A stretch of 44,576 nucleotides of DNA from Acidobacteriota bacterium (GTDB lineage Bacteria; Acidobacteriota; Vicinamibacteria; Vicinamibacterales; Vicinamibacteraceae). The translations under genes and the position numbers were made by a program. This document shows positions 22,975-30,424 of this stretch, piece by piece. The notes below the pieces were generated by a model that saw only the letters and a program-made list of their open reading frames with translations, had not been told where the DNA came from and did not search any database. Each line of letters starts with the position of its first letter. The first letter of the stretch is position 1. The DNA lies in NCBI GenBank assembly GCA_020845575.1, contig JADLFL010000057.1, forward strand, positions 1 to 44,576, read 5' to 3'.

Positions 22975-24617
22975 TCTTCCCCCATGTAGGGGTAGCGGTA
23001 GTCGGTGGGCGGGACGAACGTCTCCTTGATCGAACGCGGGCTCACCCAGCGCAGGAGATTGAGCTTGCTGCCGGCCTTGTCGTTGGTGCCCGACGCGCGC
23101 GCGCCGCCGAACGGCTGCTGGCCCACCACGGCGCCCGTGCACTTGTCGTTGATGTAGAAGTTGCCTGCCGCGTTGCGCAGGTGCGTGTACGCCTGGCGCA
23201 CGGCGCGGCGATCGTCGGCGAAGATCGCGCCCGTCAGCGCGTACGGCGACGTCCTGTTCACGATGGCCATCGTCTCGATGAACTGATCGTCGGGGTAGAC
23301 GTAGGCCGTCACGACGGGGCCGAAGATCTCCTCGCAGAGCAGACGCGCGCCGGGATCCTCCACCTGCACGAAGGTCGGCTGCACGAAGTAGCCCACCTCG
23401 TTCGAGGCGGTACCACCGCTCAGGACGGTGCCCGTGCGACGGGCCTCTTCGAGATATCCGCCGATCTTGGTGAACGACCGCTGATCGATCACCGCGCCCA
23501 TGAAGTTGCGGAAGTCGCGCACGTCGCCGACGCGGATGTCGGCCATCATCGCGACGATGCGATCCTTGACCGCGCCCCAGAGCGACTGCGGGATGTAGAC
23601 GCGGCTGCACGCCGAGCACTTCTGCCCCTGGAACTCGAACCCGCCCCTGACGATGGCCACCGCCAGCGCGTCGACGTTGGCCGACGGGTGCGCCATGATG
23701 AAGTCCTTGCCGCCCGTCTCGCCCACCATGCGCGGATACGACCGGTACTGGTCCACGCGGCCCGCCACGGTCTTCCACATGTGCTGGAACACGGTGGTGC
23801 TGCCGGTGAAGTGCACGCCCGCCAGTTCCGGATGGTTCAGCACGACGTCCGAGATCGCCACGGGATCGCCGGGGACGAAGTTGATGACGCCTGGCGGAAG
23901 ACCCGCGGCCTCGAACAACTTCATCACGTAGTAGTTGCTCAGCATCGCCGTCTGCGAGGGCTTCCACACGATCGTGTTGCCCATCACCGCGGGCGCCGCC
24001 GTGAGATTGCCGCCGATCGCCGTGAAGTTGAACGGGCTGACGGCGTACACGAAGCCTTCGAGCGGACGGTAGTCGGTCTGGTTCCAGACGCCCTTGTCGT
24101 TGACGGGTTGCTCGGCGTAGAGATCCTCGGCGAACGCGCAGTTGAAGCGGAGAAAGTCGGCCAGCTCGCACGCGGCGTCGATCTCGGACTGGAACACCGT
24201 CTTGCTCTGCCCGAGCATCGTCGCCGCGTTGATCGTGTCGCGCCACGTCGTCGAGAGGAGTTCGGCCGCGCGGAGGAACACGGCAGCGCGATCCTCCCAG
24301 GCCCACCGGCTCCACTCTTCACGGGCGGCCAGCGCCGCGTCGATGGCCTGCTGCGCCAGTGCGGGGGTGGCCCCGTGCCATGTGCCGAGCACGTGCTGGT
24401 GCGCGTGCGGCATGATGCAGGACGCCGTGTCGCCGGTGTGGTGCGGCGTGCCCCCGACGATCACCGGGATATCAACCTGCTCGGCGGCCATGCTGCCGAG
24501 CCGCGCCTTCAACGAAGCGCGCTCGGGCGAGCCCGGCGCGTAGCTGCGAATCGGTTCGTTGACGACGGCCGGCACCCGGCGCCGCGCCGCAAGACTGGCC
24601 ACGGGGGAATCAGACAT
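22971..24617 (-). CDS. pruA: 1-pyrroline-5-carboxylate (glutamate semialdehyde) dehydrogenase
   Basis: NAD-dependent aldehyde dehydrogenase of 548 aa, the length of monofunctional PruA. The nucleophile is C334 in GQKCSACSR and the general base is E300 in GETGGK; SPFNFTAIGG and the FHFTGST-like VHFTGSTTVF segment belong to the cofactor and substrate pocket. The sequence QKCSACSR and the C-terminal GGARASGTNDKAGS are typical of P5C dehydrogenases, the second step of proline degradation to glutamate. No proline dehydrogenase is visible nearby. The ATG at 24617 lies 14 nt after the amidohydrolase stop, so the two share a transcript. Confidence 0.9.
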   Translation of the reverse strand: MSDSPVASLAARRRVPAVVNEPIRSYAPGSPERASLKARLGSMAAEQVDIPVIVGGTPHHTGDTASCIMPHAHQHVLGTWHGATPALAQQAIDAALAAREEWSRWAWEDRAAVFLRAAELLSTTWRDTINAATMLGQSKTVFQSEIDAACELADFLRFNCAFAEDLYAEQPVNDKGVWNQTDYRPLEGFVYAVSPFNFTAIGGNLTAAPAVMGNTIVWKPSQTAMLSNYYVMKLFEAAGLPPGVINFVPGDPVAISDVVLNHPELAGVHFTGSTTVFQHMWKTVAGRVDQYRSYPRMVGETGGKDFIMAHPSANVDALAVAIVRGGFEFQGQKCSACSRVYIPQSLWGAVKDRIVAMMADIRVGDVRDFRNFMGAVIDQRSFTKIGGYLEEARRTGTVLSGGTASNEVGYFVQPTFVQVEDPGARLLCEEIFGPVVTAYVYPDDQFIETMAIVNRTSPYALTGAIFADDRRAVRQAYTHLRNAAGNFYINDKCTGAVVGQQPFGGARASGTNDKAGSKLNLLRWVSPRSIKETFVPPTDYRYPYMGEE

Positions 24618-24631
24618 GACGAGGAGTGTAG

Positions 24632-25924
24632 CTAATGCCCCCTCGTCCTGTCCCACTTCGGGTCGCCACCCCGGGCGTTGCCGGGGAGCGTCTCCCAGGG
24701 GTCGGCGATGAGGCCGTTCTGATCGTAGACGACCTTGCCGTCGCGGACGGTGAGCTCGCACGACAGGCGCTGGCTCGCGTTGATGCGGCCGCCGGCGGGG
24801 TCCACGAAGCCGAAGCTGCCCTTCTCGAGCCGCAGCACGGCGACGTCTGCCGGGGCGCCCACCGACAGGTGCCCGAGCGACTCCAGCTTGATCTCGCGCG
24901 CGGGATTCCACGTCGATTGGCGGATGACGTCCACGAGCGGCACGCCCATCGCCATGAACTTGCCCATCACGTTCAGCATGTCCTTCATCGCGGAGTTCAT
25001 GCTGCTCGTATGGAGGTCGGTCGAGATGGAGTCGGGCACGAAGCCCTTCTGCACCATCGGGACGGCCGCCGAGTAGCGGAAGCTCGCGCCGCCGTGGCCG
25101 ACGTCGAAGATGATGCCGCGCTTGCGGCCGGCGACCATCGCCGCGCTCGGCCCCTTCGCGGCTGCGTCGAACTCGCCGCGCACGCCGCCATACATGTGCG
25201 TGAAGATGTCGCCCGGACGCAGGTACGTCATGAACAGGTCCATGAGCGTGCGACCCGCGCGCACGTTGCCGCCGAAGTCGATCATCACGGGGATGTCGGC
25301 CTTCCGCCCCGCGATCACGGCCTGCTCGTACGGCTTCCAGTCCTTGCCGTTGTAGTGCGCGCTCTTGACGCCGACCACGACGCCCTTGTGCCGGAGCGCC
25401 ATGGCGGCGGTGGCCTCGCCGTCCATGTCGTCGGCGTTCTGTTCGATCGGCCCCGATCCCATGCCGTTGCCGACGATGTTGAGGAACGCCGTGACGCGCG
25501 TCTTCGACTCGTCGATGATGCGGCGCTTGAAGTCGGGGAAGTTGCGCCAGCCCGACGTCCCCGCATCGGACACCGTCGTCACGCAGCTGCGCAGCGTGAA
25601 GCCGTCGGGGAAGACGCTCCAGTCGCCGCCCGCGTAGTCCTTCTGCTTCTCGCCCGGGAAGATGTGCACGTGGATGTCGACGAGTCCCGGCGTCACGAGC
25701 AGCCCTCGCGCGTCGACGGCCTTGAGCGCGCGCGCGGCGGGGATGTCCACCGCGACCTCGGCGACCTTGCCGTCCTTGATCGCGACATCCCGCACGGCAT
25801 CGACCCCGTTCTTCGGATCGATCAGGCGGCCGCCCTTGATGAGGAAGTCGAAGTCGGGAGCCTGCTGCGCCGCCAGAGGCGCCGCCAACAAGCCGACCAC
25901 AGCCAGCACGACAACGTTGCGCAT
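24632..25924 (-). CDS. Exported amidohydrolase-family metallohydrolase (430 aa)
   Basis: Dihydroorotase/EF_0837-like amidohydrolase. A signal peptide of ~20 residues (VVVLAVVGLLAAPLAAQ) is followed by the N-terminal beta domain and the metal-binding pair H85-x-H87 in PGLVDIHVHIFPG. K187 (GVKSAHYN) is a plausible carboxylated lysine bridging two metals. Further His (FTHMYGG; DVGHGG) and the Asp in DSISTDLHTSS complete the site. Substrate unknown; relatives hydrolyse cyclic amides or deacetylate amino acids. The start could also be an ATG four codons upstream (25936). It heads the operon with pruA and the sulfatase; the leader is flanked by five CCGGGCA heptamers. Confidence 0.82.
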   Translation of the reverse strand: MRNVVVLAVVGLLAAPLAAQQAPDFDFLIKGGRLIDPKNGVDAVRDVAIKDGKVAEVAVDIPAARALKAVDARGLLVTPGLVDIHVHIFPGEKQKDYAGGDWSVFPDGFTLRSCVTTVSDAGTSGWRNFPDFKRRIIDESKTRVTAFLNIVGNGMGSGPIEQNADDMDGEATAAMALRHKGVVVGVKSAHYNGKDWKPYEQAVIAGRKADIPVMIDFGGNVRAGRTLMDLFMTYLRPGDIFTHMYGGVRGEFDAAAKGPSAAMVAGRKRGIIFDVGHGGASFRYSAAVPMVQKGFVPDSISTDLHTSSMNSAMKDMLNVMGKFMAMGVPLVDVIRQSTWNPAREIKLESLGHLSVGAPADVAVLRLEKGSFGFVDPAGGRINASQRLSCELTVRDGKVVYDQNGLIADPWETLPGNARGGDPKWDRTRGH

Positions 25925-25943
25925 GGGGGACAACATATACCAG

Positions 25944-25978
25944 CCGGGCACCGGGCACCGGGCACCGGGCACCGGGCA
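25944..25978. repeat. Heptanucleotide tract, five CCGGGCA units
   Basis: Five exact CCGGGCA units between the amidohydrolase start and the divergent CDF gene. It joins directly to a CTTCGACT...CAGGGCA repeat at 25979-26008. Confidence 0.85.
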
Positions 25979-26008
25979 CCCTTCGACTCGCTTCGCTCGG
26001 TCAGGGCA
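25979..26008. repeat. CTTCGACT...TCAGGGC interspersed repeat, long variant
   Basis: Begins CCCTTCGACTCGCTTCGCT and ends CGGTCAGGGCA. It is a longer form of the tandem pair at 13839-13885, with extra bases in the middle. A partial related copy (CCCTGAGCGCAGCGA) is cut by the end of the window. Confidence 0.7.
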
Positions 26009-26062
26009 CGCACCGCGAACGGCCTCATCCGCTTGTGACAGACTGGGCGCGATTCACCCAGC

Positions 26063-26962
26063 ATGACGCCCCTCGAACAGTCGTATCGCACGGCCCGCCG
26101 CGTGACGGTGGCCGGAATCGTGGTCAGCGCCGTCCTCGCCTGCGGCAACATCGCCGTAGGACTGGTCGAGCGTTCAACGTCCGTCCTCGCCGCCGGATTC
26201 GAGTTCGCCGGCGACGTGCTGGCCTCGACCATCGTGCTCGTGGCCATGACGGTGGCGGCCAGGCCGGCCGACGACAACCACCCGTACGGGCACGGCCGCT
26301 TCGAAACGCTGTCGGCCTTCATCGTCGGCGGCATCCTGACGCTGGCCGGCATCGCGATCTGCTACCAATCGCTGCAGGCCGTCACGGCGGCGCATCCTCC
26401 GCCCGGGAAGATGGCCGCGATCCCGCTCGTCGCGGCCATCGTGCTGCGCGGCGGCATGTCCGCCCTCAAGTTCGGCGTGGGCCGGCGCCTGCGCAGCGCC
26501 GCGCTCGTGGCCGACGCCTGGAACGATGCCGTCGACATCCTGTCGGCGACGGCTGCCCTGGTCGCCGTCGCCCTGACGACGTACGACCCGCAACGATTCC
26601 TGCCGGCTGACCACTACGGCGGGTTCGTGGTCGGCGTAGTCGTGGTGGTAACGGGGCTGCGCGTCGCCCGCGATGCGTCACTCGAGCTCGTCGACTCCAT
26701 GCCGGCATCGGCGATGACCGACGAACTTGCCGCGCTGGCCCTGTCGGTCCCGGGCGTGCTCGGCGTCGACAAACTGTTCGCGCGAAAGACGGGGCTGCAG
26801 TATCACGTCGACATGCACATCGAAGTCGATTCCACCCTCAGCATCGGCGACTCCCACGCCATCGGTGGACACGTGCGATCGACACTGAAGCGCGAAGCGC
26901 CCTGGGTGGCGGACGTCCTCGTCCATGTCGAACCCGCGCACGTCGATCGGCGCCCCGGGTGA
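26063..26962 (+). CDS. Cation diffusion facilitator (CDF) transporter with unusual metal site
   Basis: 299 aa with about six membrane helices and a C-terminal cytoplasmic domain holding metal-binding-type residues (YHVDMHIEVD). The family loop H73-P-Y-G-H77-G-R-F-E81 is intact. The transport-site positions differ from zinc transporters: E47 and D51 in the second helix (GFEFAGD) and N154 and D158 in the fifth (ADAWNDAVD), where HxxxD or DxxxD is usual. The missing histidines speak against Zn and for Mn, Fe or another ion, by analogy with MntE-type proteins that use Asn/Asp. The stop overlaps the next gene (GTGA), so expression with the PQQ dehydrogenase is likely. Confidence 0.85.
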   Translation: MTPLEQSYRTARRVTVAGIVVSAVLACGNIAVGLVERSTSVLAAGFEFAGDVLASTIVLVAMTVAARPADDNHPYGHGRFETLSAFIVGGILTLAGIAICYQSLQAVTAAHPPPGKMAAIPLVAAIVLRGGMSALKFGVGRRLRSAALVADAWNDAVDILSATAALVAVALTTYDPQRFLPADHYGGFVVGVVVVVTGLRVARDASLELVDSMPASAMTDELAALALSVPGVLGVDKLFARKTGLQYHVDMHIEVDSTLSIGDSHAIGGHVRSTLKREAPWVADVLVHVEPAHVDRRPG

Positions 26963-26976
26963 GTTACCTTCTCCGC

Positions 26977-29001
26977 ATGCGTCTTGCACTCGGGCTGGTG
27001 ATCGTGGGGATCGTGTGTCCGTCGACGGCACTCGCGCAGGCTGTCGATCCGCGTGGGGCGGACCTGTTCGTGGCGCATTGCGCGACGTGTCACGGGGCCG
27101 ACGGACGGGGCGGCGAGCGTGGGCCCGACATCGTGACGGGGCCGCGCAATCGCAACAGGACCGTCGCCGCGATTCAGTCCGTGATCAAGCAGGGCATGCC
27201 CGGCGGAGGCATGCCGCCCATCGCGCTCGACGAGGCGCAGGCGACGCTGGTTGCGAATCACCTGCGGACGCTCGCAGCCGACGCATGGGAACCGCCCACG
27301 TGGCCGCGCATCGGCGCGCAGGTGCGCGGCGGCGCGCGCGTCGAAGGTCTCGTGCTGAACGAGACGGGCTCGCACCTCTATCTCCTTCGCAACGACGGCT
27401 CGCTGGCCAGGCTGCCGCGGCGCGACGTGACGTCCACAGACGACATGGGGCGCGTCGAGATGCCCACGCTCGTGCCTCGGGACCGTCCGGCGCCGGCGAA
27501 TCCCGGCGACTGGGCGACGTACAACGGCGAGATCGGTGGCAACAGGCACACGGCGCTGGCGCAGATCACACCCGCCAACGTCTCGCGCCTTCGGCCGGCG
27601 TGGACGTTCGCGATTGCCGGTGCGCGCAATCTCAAGACGACGCCGCTCGTGGTCGACGGCGTGATGTACGTCACGGCGCCCAACGAGGTCTTCGCGATCG
27701 ACGCGCGTACCGGCGCGCAGATCTGGCATCACCGGCGTCCACGTACGCCGGGCGTCATCGGCGACGCCGGCGGCGGCGTCAATCGCGGCGTGGCGCTCGC
27801 GGGCGATCGCGTCTTCTTCGTCACCGACGATGCGCGGATCGTGGCGCTGCATCGCGGCAACGGGCAGCCGCTGTGGGAGACGGTGATGGCCGACTTCCGC
27901 GCGCACTACGGCTCGACGTCGGCGCCGCTCGTCGTGGGCGATCGCGTGTATTCCGGCGTGTCCGGCGGCGACGAGGGCGTGCGCGGGTTCCTCGCGGCGT
28001 TCGACATCGCCACGGGCCGCGAGGTCTGGCGCGTGTGGACGGTCCCCGCGCCGGGTGAACCGGGATCGGAGACATGGGGCGGCCGTGCCATCGAGCACGG
28101 GTGCGCCGCGCCGTGGCTGACGGGGTCGTACGACGCATCGCTCGACACGCTCTACTGGACCACGGGCAATCCGTGCCCCGACTACAACGGCGACGAGCGC
28201 GTGGGCGACAACCTCTATTCCAACAGCGTGCTTGCGCTCGATCCGGCCACGGGCGCGCGGCGGTGGCACTTCCAGTTCACGCCGCACGACCTGCACGACT
28301 GGGACGCGGTGCAGACGGTCATCGTGGCCGACGCACGCTTCCAGGGGCGCACGCGCAAGCTGCTGCTCCAGGCCAATCGCAACGGGTTCTTCTACGTGCT
28401 GGATCGCGAGACGGGGAAGATGCTCCTCGCGCAGCCGTTCCAGAAGAAGTTGAACTGGGCTTCTGGCATCGACGCCGACGGCCGTCCCGTGCGGGTGCCC
28501 GGCAAGGAGCCCTCGTGGGGCGGCACGCTGGTGTGTCCGACGGTCGAGGGCGCGACCAACTGGATGTCGCCGGCGTTCAACCCCGACCTCGGCCTCTTCT
28601 ACGTGCAGGCGCTCGAGCGTTGCACGATCTTCACCAAGTCCACGCGCTGGTTCGAGCCCGGGCAGTCGTTCTACGGCGGCACCACGCGCCGCGTGCCCGG
28701 CGAAACGGGGGGCAAGGTGTTGCGCGCGATCGACATCAACACGGGCCGCATCACATGGGAGCTGCCGCAGGTGGGCGACGGCGAGTCATGGGGCGGCGTG
28801 CTGTCGACGGCGACGGGCCTCCTCTTTGTCGCGGAAGACGATGGCCGCTTCACCGCCGTCGATGCGAAAACGGGCGCCCGTCTGTGGGAGTTCCCCGCCA
28901 ACGCCTTGTGGCGCGCGTCACCCATGACCTACATGGCCGGCGACACGCAACACCTCGCGATCGCCGGCGGCGGCGTGATCTACGCCTTCGCGCTCCAGTA
29001 G
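26977..29001 (+). CDS. Quinohemoprotein (PQQ) alcohol-dehydrogenase-like protein with N-terminal cytochrome c
   Basis: A signal peptide (residues 1-20, ALA^QA) is followed by a cytochrome c domain with the haem motif C35-A-T-C38-H39 and a likely Met ligand further on (GMPGGGMPP). The remainder is an eight-bladed PQQ propeller with W-motifs. The segments GCAAPWLTGSYDASLDTLYW and FTPHDLHDWDAVQ match the active-site and Ca/PQQ-binding areas of PQQ alcohol dehydrogenases. Haem in front of the propeller is the reverse of the usual quinohemoprotein order. Periplasmic oxidation of an alcohol or sugar is likely; the substrate is unknown. A GTG at 26959 overlapping the CDF stop is an alternative start and would add six residues before the signal peptide. 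Confidence 0.88.
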   Translation: MRLALGLVIVGIVCPSTALAQAVDPRGADLFVAHCATCHGADGRGGERGPDIVTGPRNRNRTVAAIQSVIKQGMPGGGMPPIALDEAQATLVANHLRTLAADAWEPPTWPRIGAQVRGGARVEGLVLNETGSHLYLLRNDGSLARLPRRDVTSTDDMGRVEMPTLVPRDRPAPANPGDWATYNGEIGGNRHTALAQITPANVSRLRPAWTFAIAGARNLKTTPLVVDGVMYVTAPNEVFAIDARTGAQIWHHRRPRTPGVIGDAGGGVNRGVALAGDRVFFVTDDARIVALHRGNGQPLWETVMADFRAHYGSTSAPLVVGDRVYSGVSGGDEGVRGFLAAFDIATGREVWRVWTVPAPGEPGSETWGGRAIEHGCAAPWLTGSYDASLDTLYWTTGNPCPDYNGDERVGDNLYSNSVLALDPATGARRWHFQFTPHDLHDWDAVQTVIVADARFQGRTRKLLLQANRNGFFYVLDRETGKMLLAQPFQKKLNWASGIDADGRPVRVPGKEPSWGGTLVCPTVEGATNWMSPAFNPDLGLFYVQALERCTIFTKSTRWFEPGQSFYGGTTRRVPGETGGKVLRAIDINTGRITWELPQVGDGESWGGVLSTATGLLFVAEDDGRFTAVDAKTGARLWEFPANALWRASPMTYMAGDTQHLAIAGGGVIYAFALQ

Positions 29002-29023
29002 GGTCCGGGCGACGGGCGTCAGG

Positions 29024-29938
29024 TCAGGTGGATGCGCGCAAGGCCCTGGCGAGACCGGTCCAGCACATGTCGAAGGGGACGGCGAGTTCGAGGCGGCGAA
29101 GTTCCTCCTCGGACAACTGACGACGGAAGACGCGGCGGAGATCGTCGATGAATCGCGCTTGGCGCTCCTCTTCCGACAGCACCCCGTCGGACAGGAGCTG
29201 ACCGGCAAGGTGCTTCATCACGTCGAGGCGATCGAGCAGTTCGGCGAGGTGCGCGGCGACGACGGTCACCGGGCCGAAGTGGGTGAGGAACAGCGCCGAC
29301 GGCTGCCACGCGAGGATCCGCGTGACGCTCTCGTGCCACAGGGCGATGTCGATGTCGGGAGGAGGCGTGGGCGGCATCACGCCGGTCATGGCTGCCGTCC
29401 TGCACCCGCCCGTGTCGCCCACGAACGCGATGCGCGACGCCCTGTGGAAATAGCTCACGTGATGCTGGGCATGCCCCGGCGTGTACGCCACGTCGATGTC
29501 GTGCCCGGCCACGACGATGTGCTCGCCGCCGCGCAGGATGTGCAGATTGCCCTCGGGGACGGCCATGAACTCGCCCCACAGCGTGTCCATGCGGTCGCCG
29601 TAGATCCTCGTCGCGCTGGCCAGCAAGCGCTCGGGCGACGCCATGTGCCGGGCACCCCGCTCGTGCACGTACACGCGACACGCTGGCCGGCGCCGCACGA
29701 TGGTCCCCGTCGCCCCCGCGTGATCGAAGTGGATGTGCGTCAGCAGGACGGCCTCCACATCGTCGAGCGACAGCCCGCCGGAGGCGAGGTCGGCATCGAG
29801 CGCGGCAAGGTCGGTCGACGGCCCGGGGTCGATGAGCGCAATCCCCGACGGCCCCTCCAGGACAACCGTGGCAATCACGCCCGGCGTGCCCTGGAACCGG
29901 CCATCGGCATAACGCAGCTGATTGGCGAGGACAAGCAT
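29024..29938 (-). CDS. Metallo-beta-lactamase-fold hydrolase (304 aa)
   Basis: The HxHxDH signature appears as H68-I-H70-F-D72-H73 in LLTHIHFDHAG. Further ligands are in TPGHAQHHVSYF and the FVGDTGG Asp, and TH-x-GP near residue 220. The protein has no signal peptide and is probably cytoplasmic. The fold fits a glyoxalase-II-like or general MBL hydrolase; the closing segment with EEERQARFIDDLRR is helical and unusual. It is convergent with the PQQ dehydrogenase gene (22 nt between stops) and divergent from clpS. Substrate unknown. Confidence 0.85.
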   Translation of the reverse strand: MLVLANQLRYADGRFQGTPGVIATVVLEGPSGIALIDPGPSTDLAALDADLASGGLSLDDVEAVLLTHIHFDHAGATGTIVRRRPACRVYVHERGARHMASPERLLASATRIYGDRMDTLWGEFMAVPEGNLHILRGGEHIVVAGHDIDVAYTPGHAQHHVSYFHRASRIAFVGDTGGCRTAAMTGVMPPTPPPDIDIALWHESVTRILAWQPSALFLTHFGPVTVVAAHLAELLDRLDVMKHLAGQLLSDGVLSEEERQARFIDDLRRVFRRQLSEEELRRLELAVPFDMCWTGLARALRAST

Positions 29939-30103
29939 GGGGGATGGTAATGCCCGGCAACCGGTAATGGGCAACCGGCACCCGGAACGGCTTGTCCCTT
30001 CGGCATTCGGACCACGCCGTCGCAAACCGGGTGCCGGGTTGCCCGGTTGCCGGCCTCCGTATACTGGTGAGTGGACGCGGCGGGTGCCGGCGTCCACACG
30101 TTG
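29939..30103. other. Divergent spacer between MBL hydrolase and clpS, carrying an inverted repeat
   Basis: Two arms built of CCGGCAA/CCGGGTG heptamer-like units (about 29954-29985 and 30027-30053) are reverse complements of each other in large part, with ~40 nt between them. The structure could fold into a long hairpin, MITE-like, but encodes nothing. Promoters for both genes must be here; no clear hexamers were seen. Confidence 0.55.
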
Positions 30104-30418
30104 ATGAGTGACACACACCGGCAAACGGGCGATCTCGTCCTCGAACGGACCGAGAAGCAGGTCAAGGAGCCCGAGCGGTTCAAGGTCCTGTTGATCAACG
30201 ACGACTACACGACAATGGACTTTGTCGTGGAAGTCCTGGAGACCGTGTTCCACAAGTCGCCGGCCGAAGCCTTTCGCGTGATGATGCAGGTACACACGCA
30301 GGGCAGGGGGCTGTGCGGTGTCTATACGTTCGAGGTCGCCGAGACGAAGGTCGAGGCAGTCCACGAACTGGCGCGCCAGAACGGGTTTCCGCTGCGGGCG
30401 AGCCTGGAAGAGGAGTAA
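30104..30418 (+). CDS. clpS: ClpS, adaptor of the ClpAP protease
   Basis: 104 aa, standard ClpS length. The N-degron pocket segment is recognisable: VLLINDDYTTMDFVVEVLE, followed by AEAFRVMMQVHTQGRG and the closing GFPLRASLEE. ClpS delivers N-end-rule substrates to ClpA. The ATG at 30104 is chosen; a GTG 11 codons upstream is possible. The stop is 6 nt before the clpA start, so they form an operon. The clpA ribosome site (GAGGAG) lies inside the last clpS codons. Confidence 0.92.
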   Translation: MSDTHRQTGDLVLERTEKQVKEPERFKVLLINDDYTTMDFVVEVLETVFHKSPAEAFRVMMQVHTQGRGLCGVYTFEVAETKVEAVHELARQNGFPLRASLEEE

Positions 30419-30424
30419 GTCAGC

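Noticed and set aside
25944..25978. CRISPR-like array from repeated CCGGGCA units
   Set aside because: Units are seven bases with no spacers; no cas genes are present.
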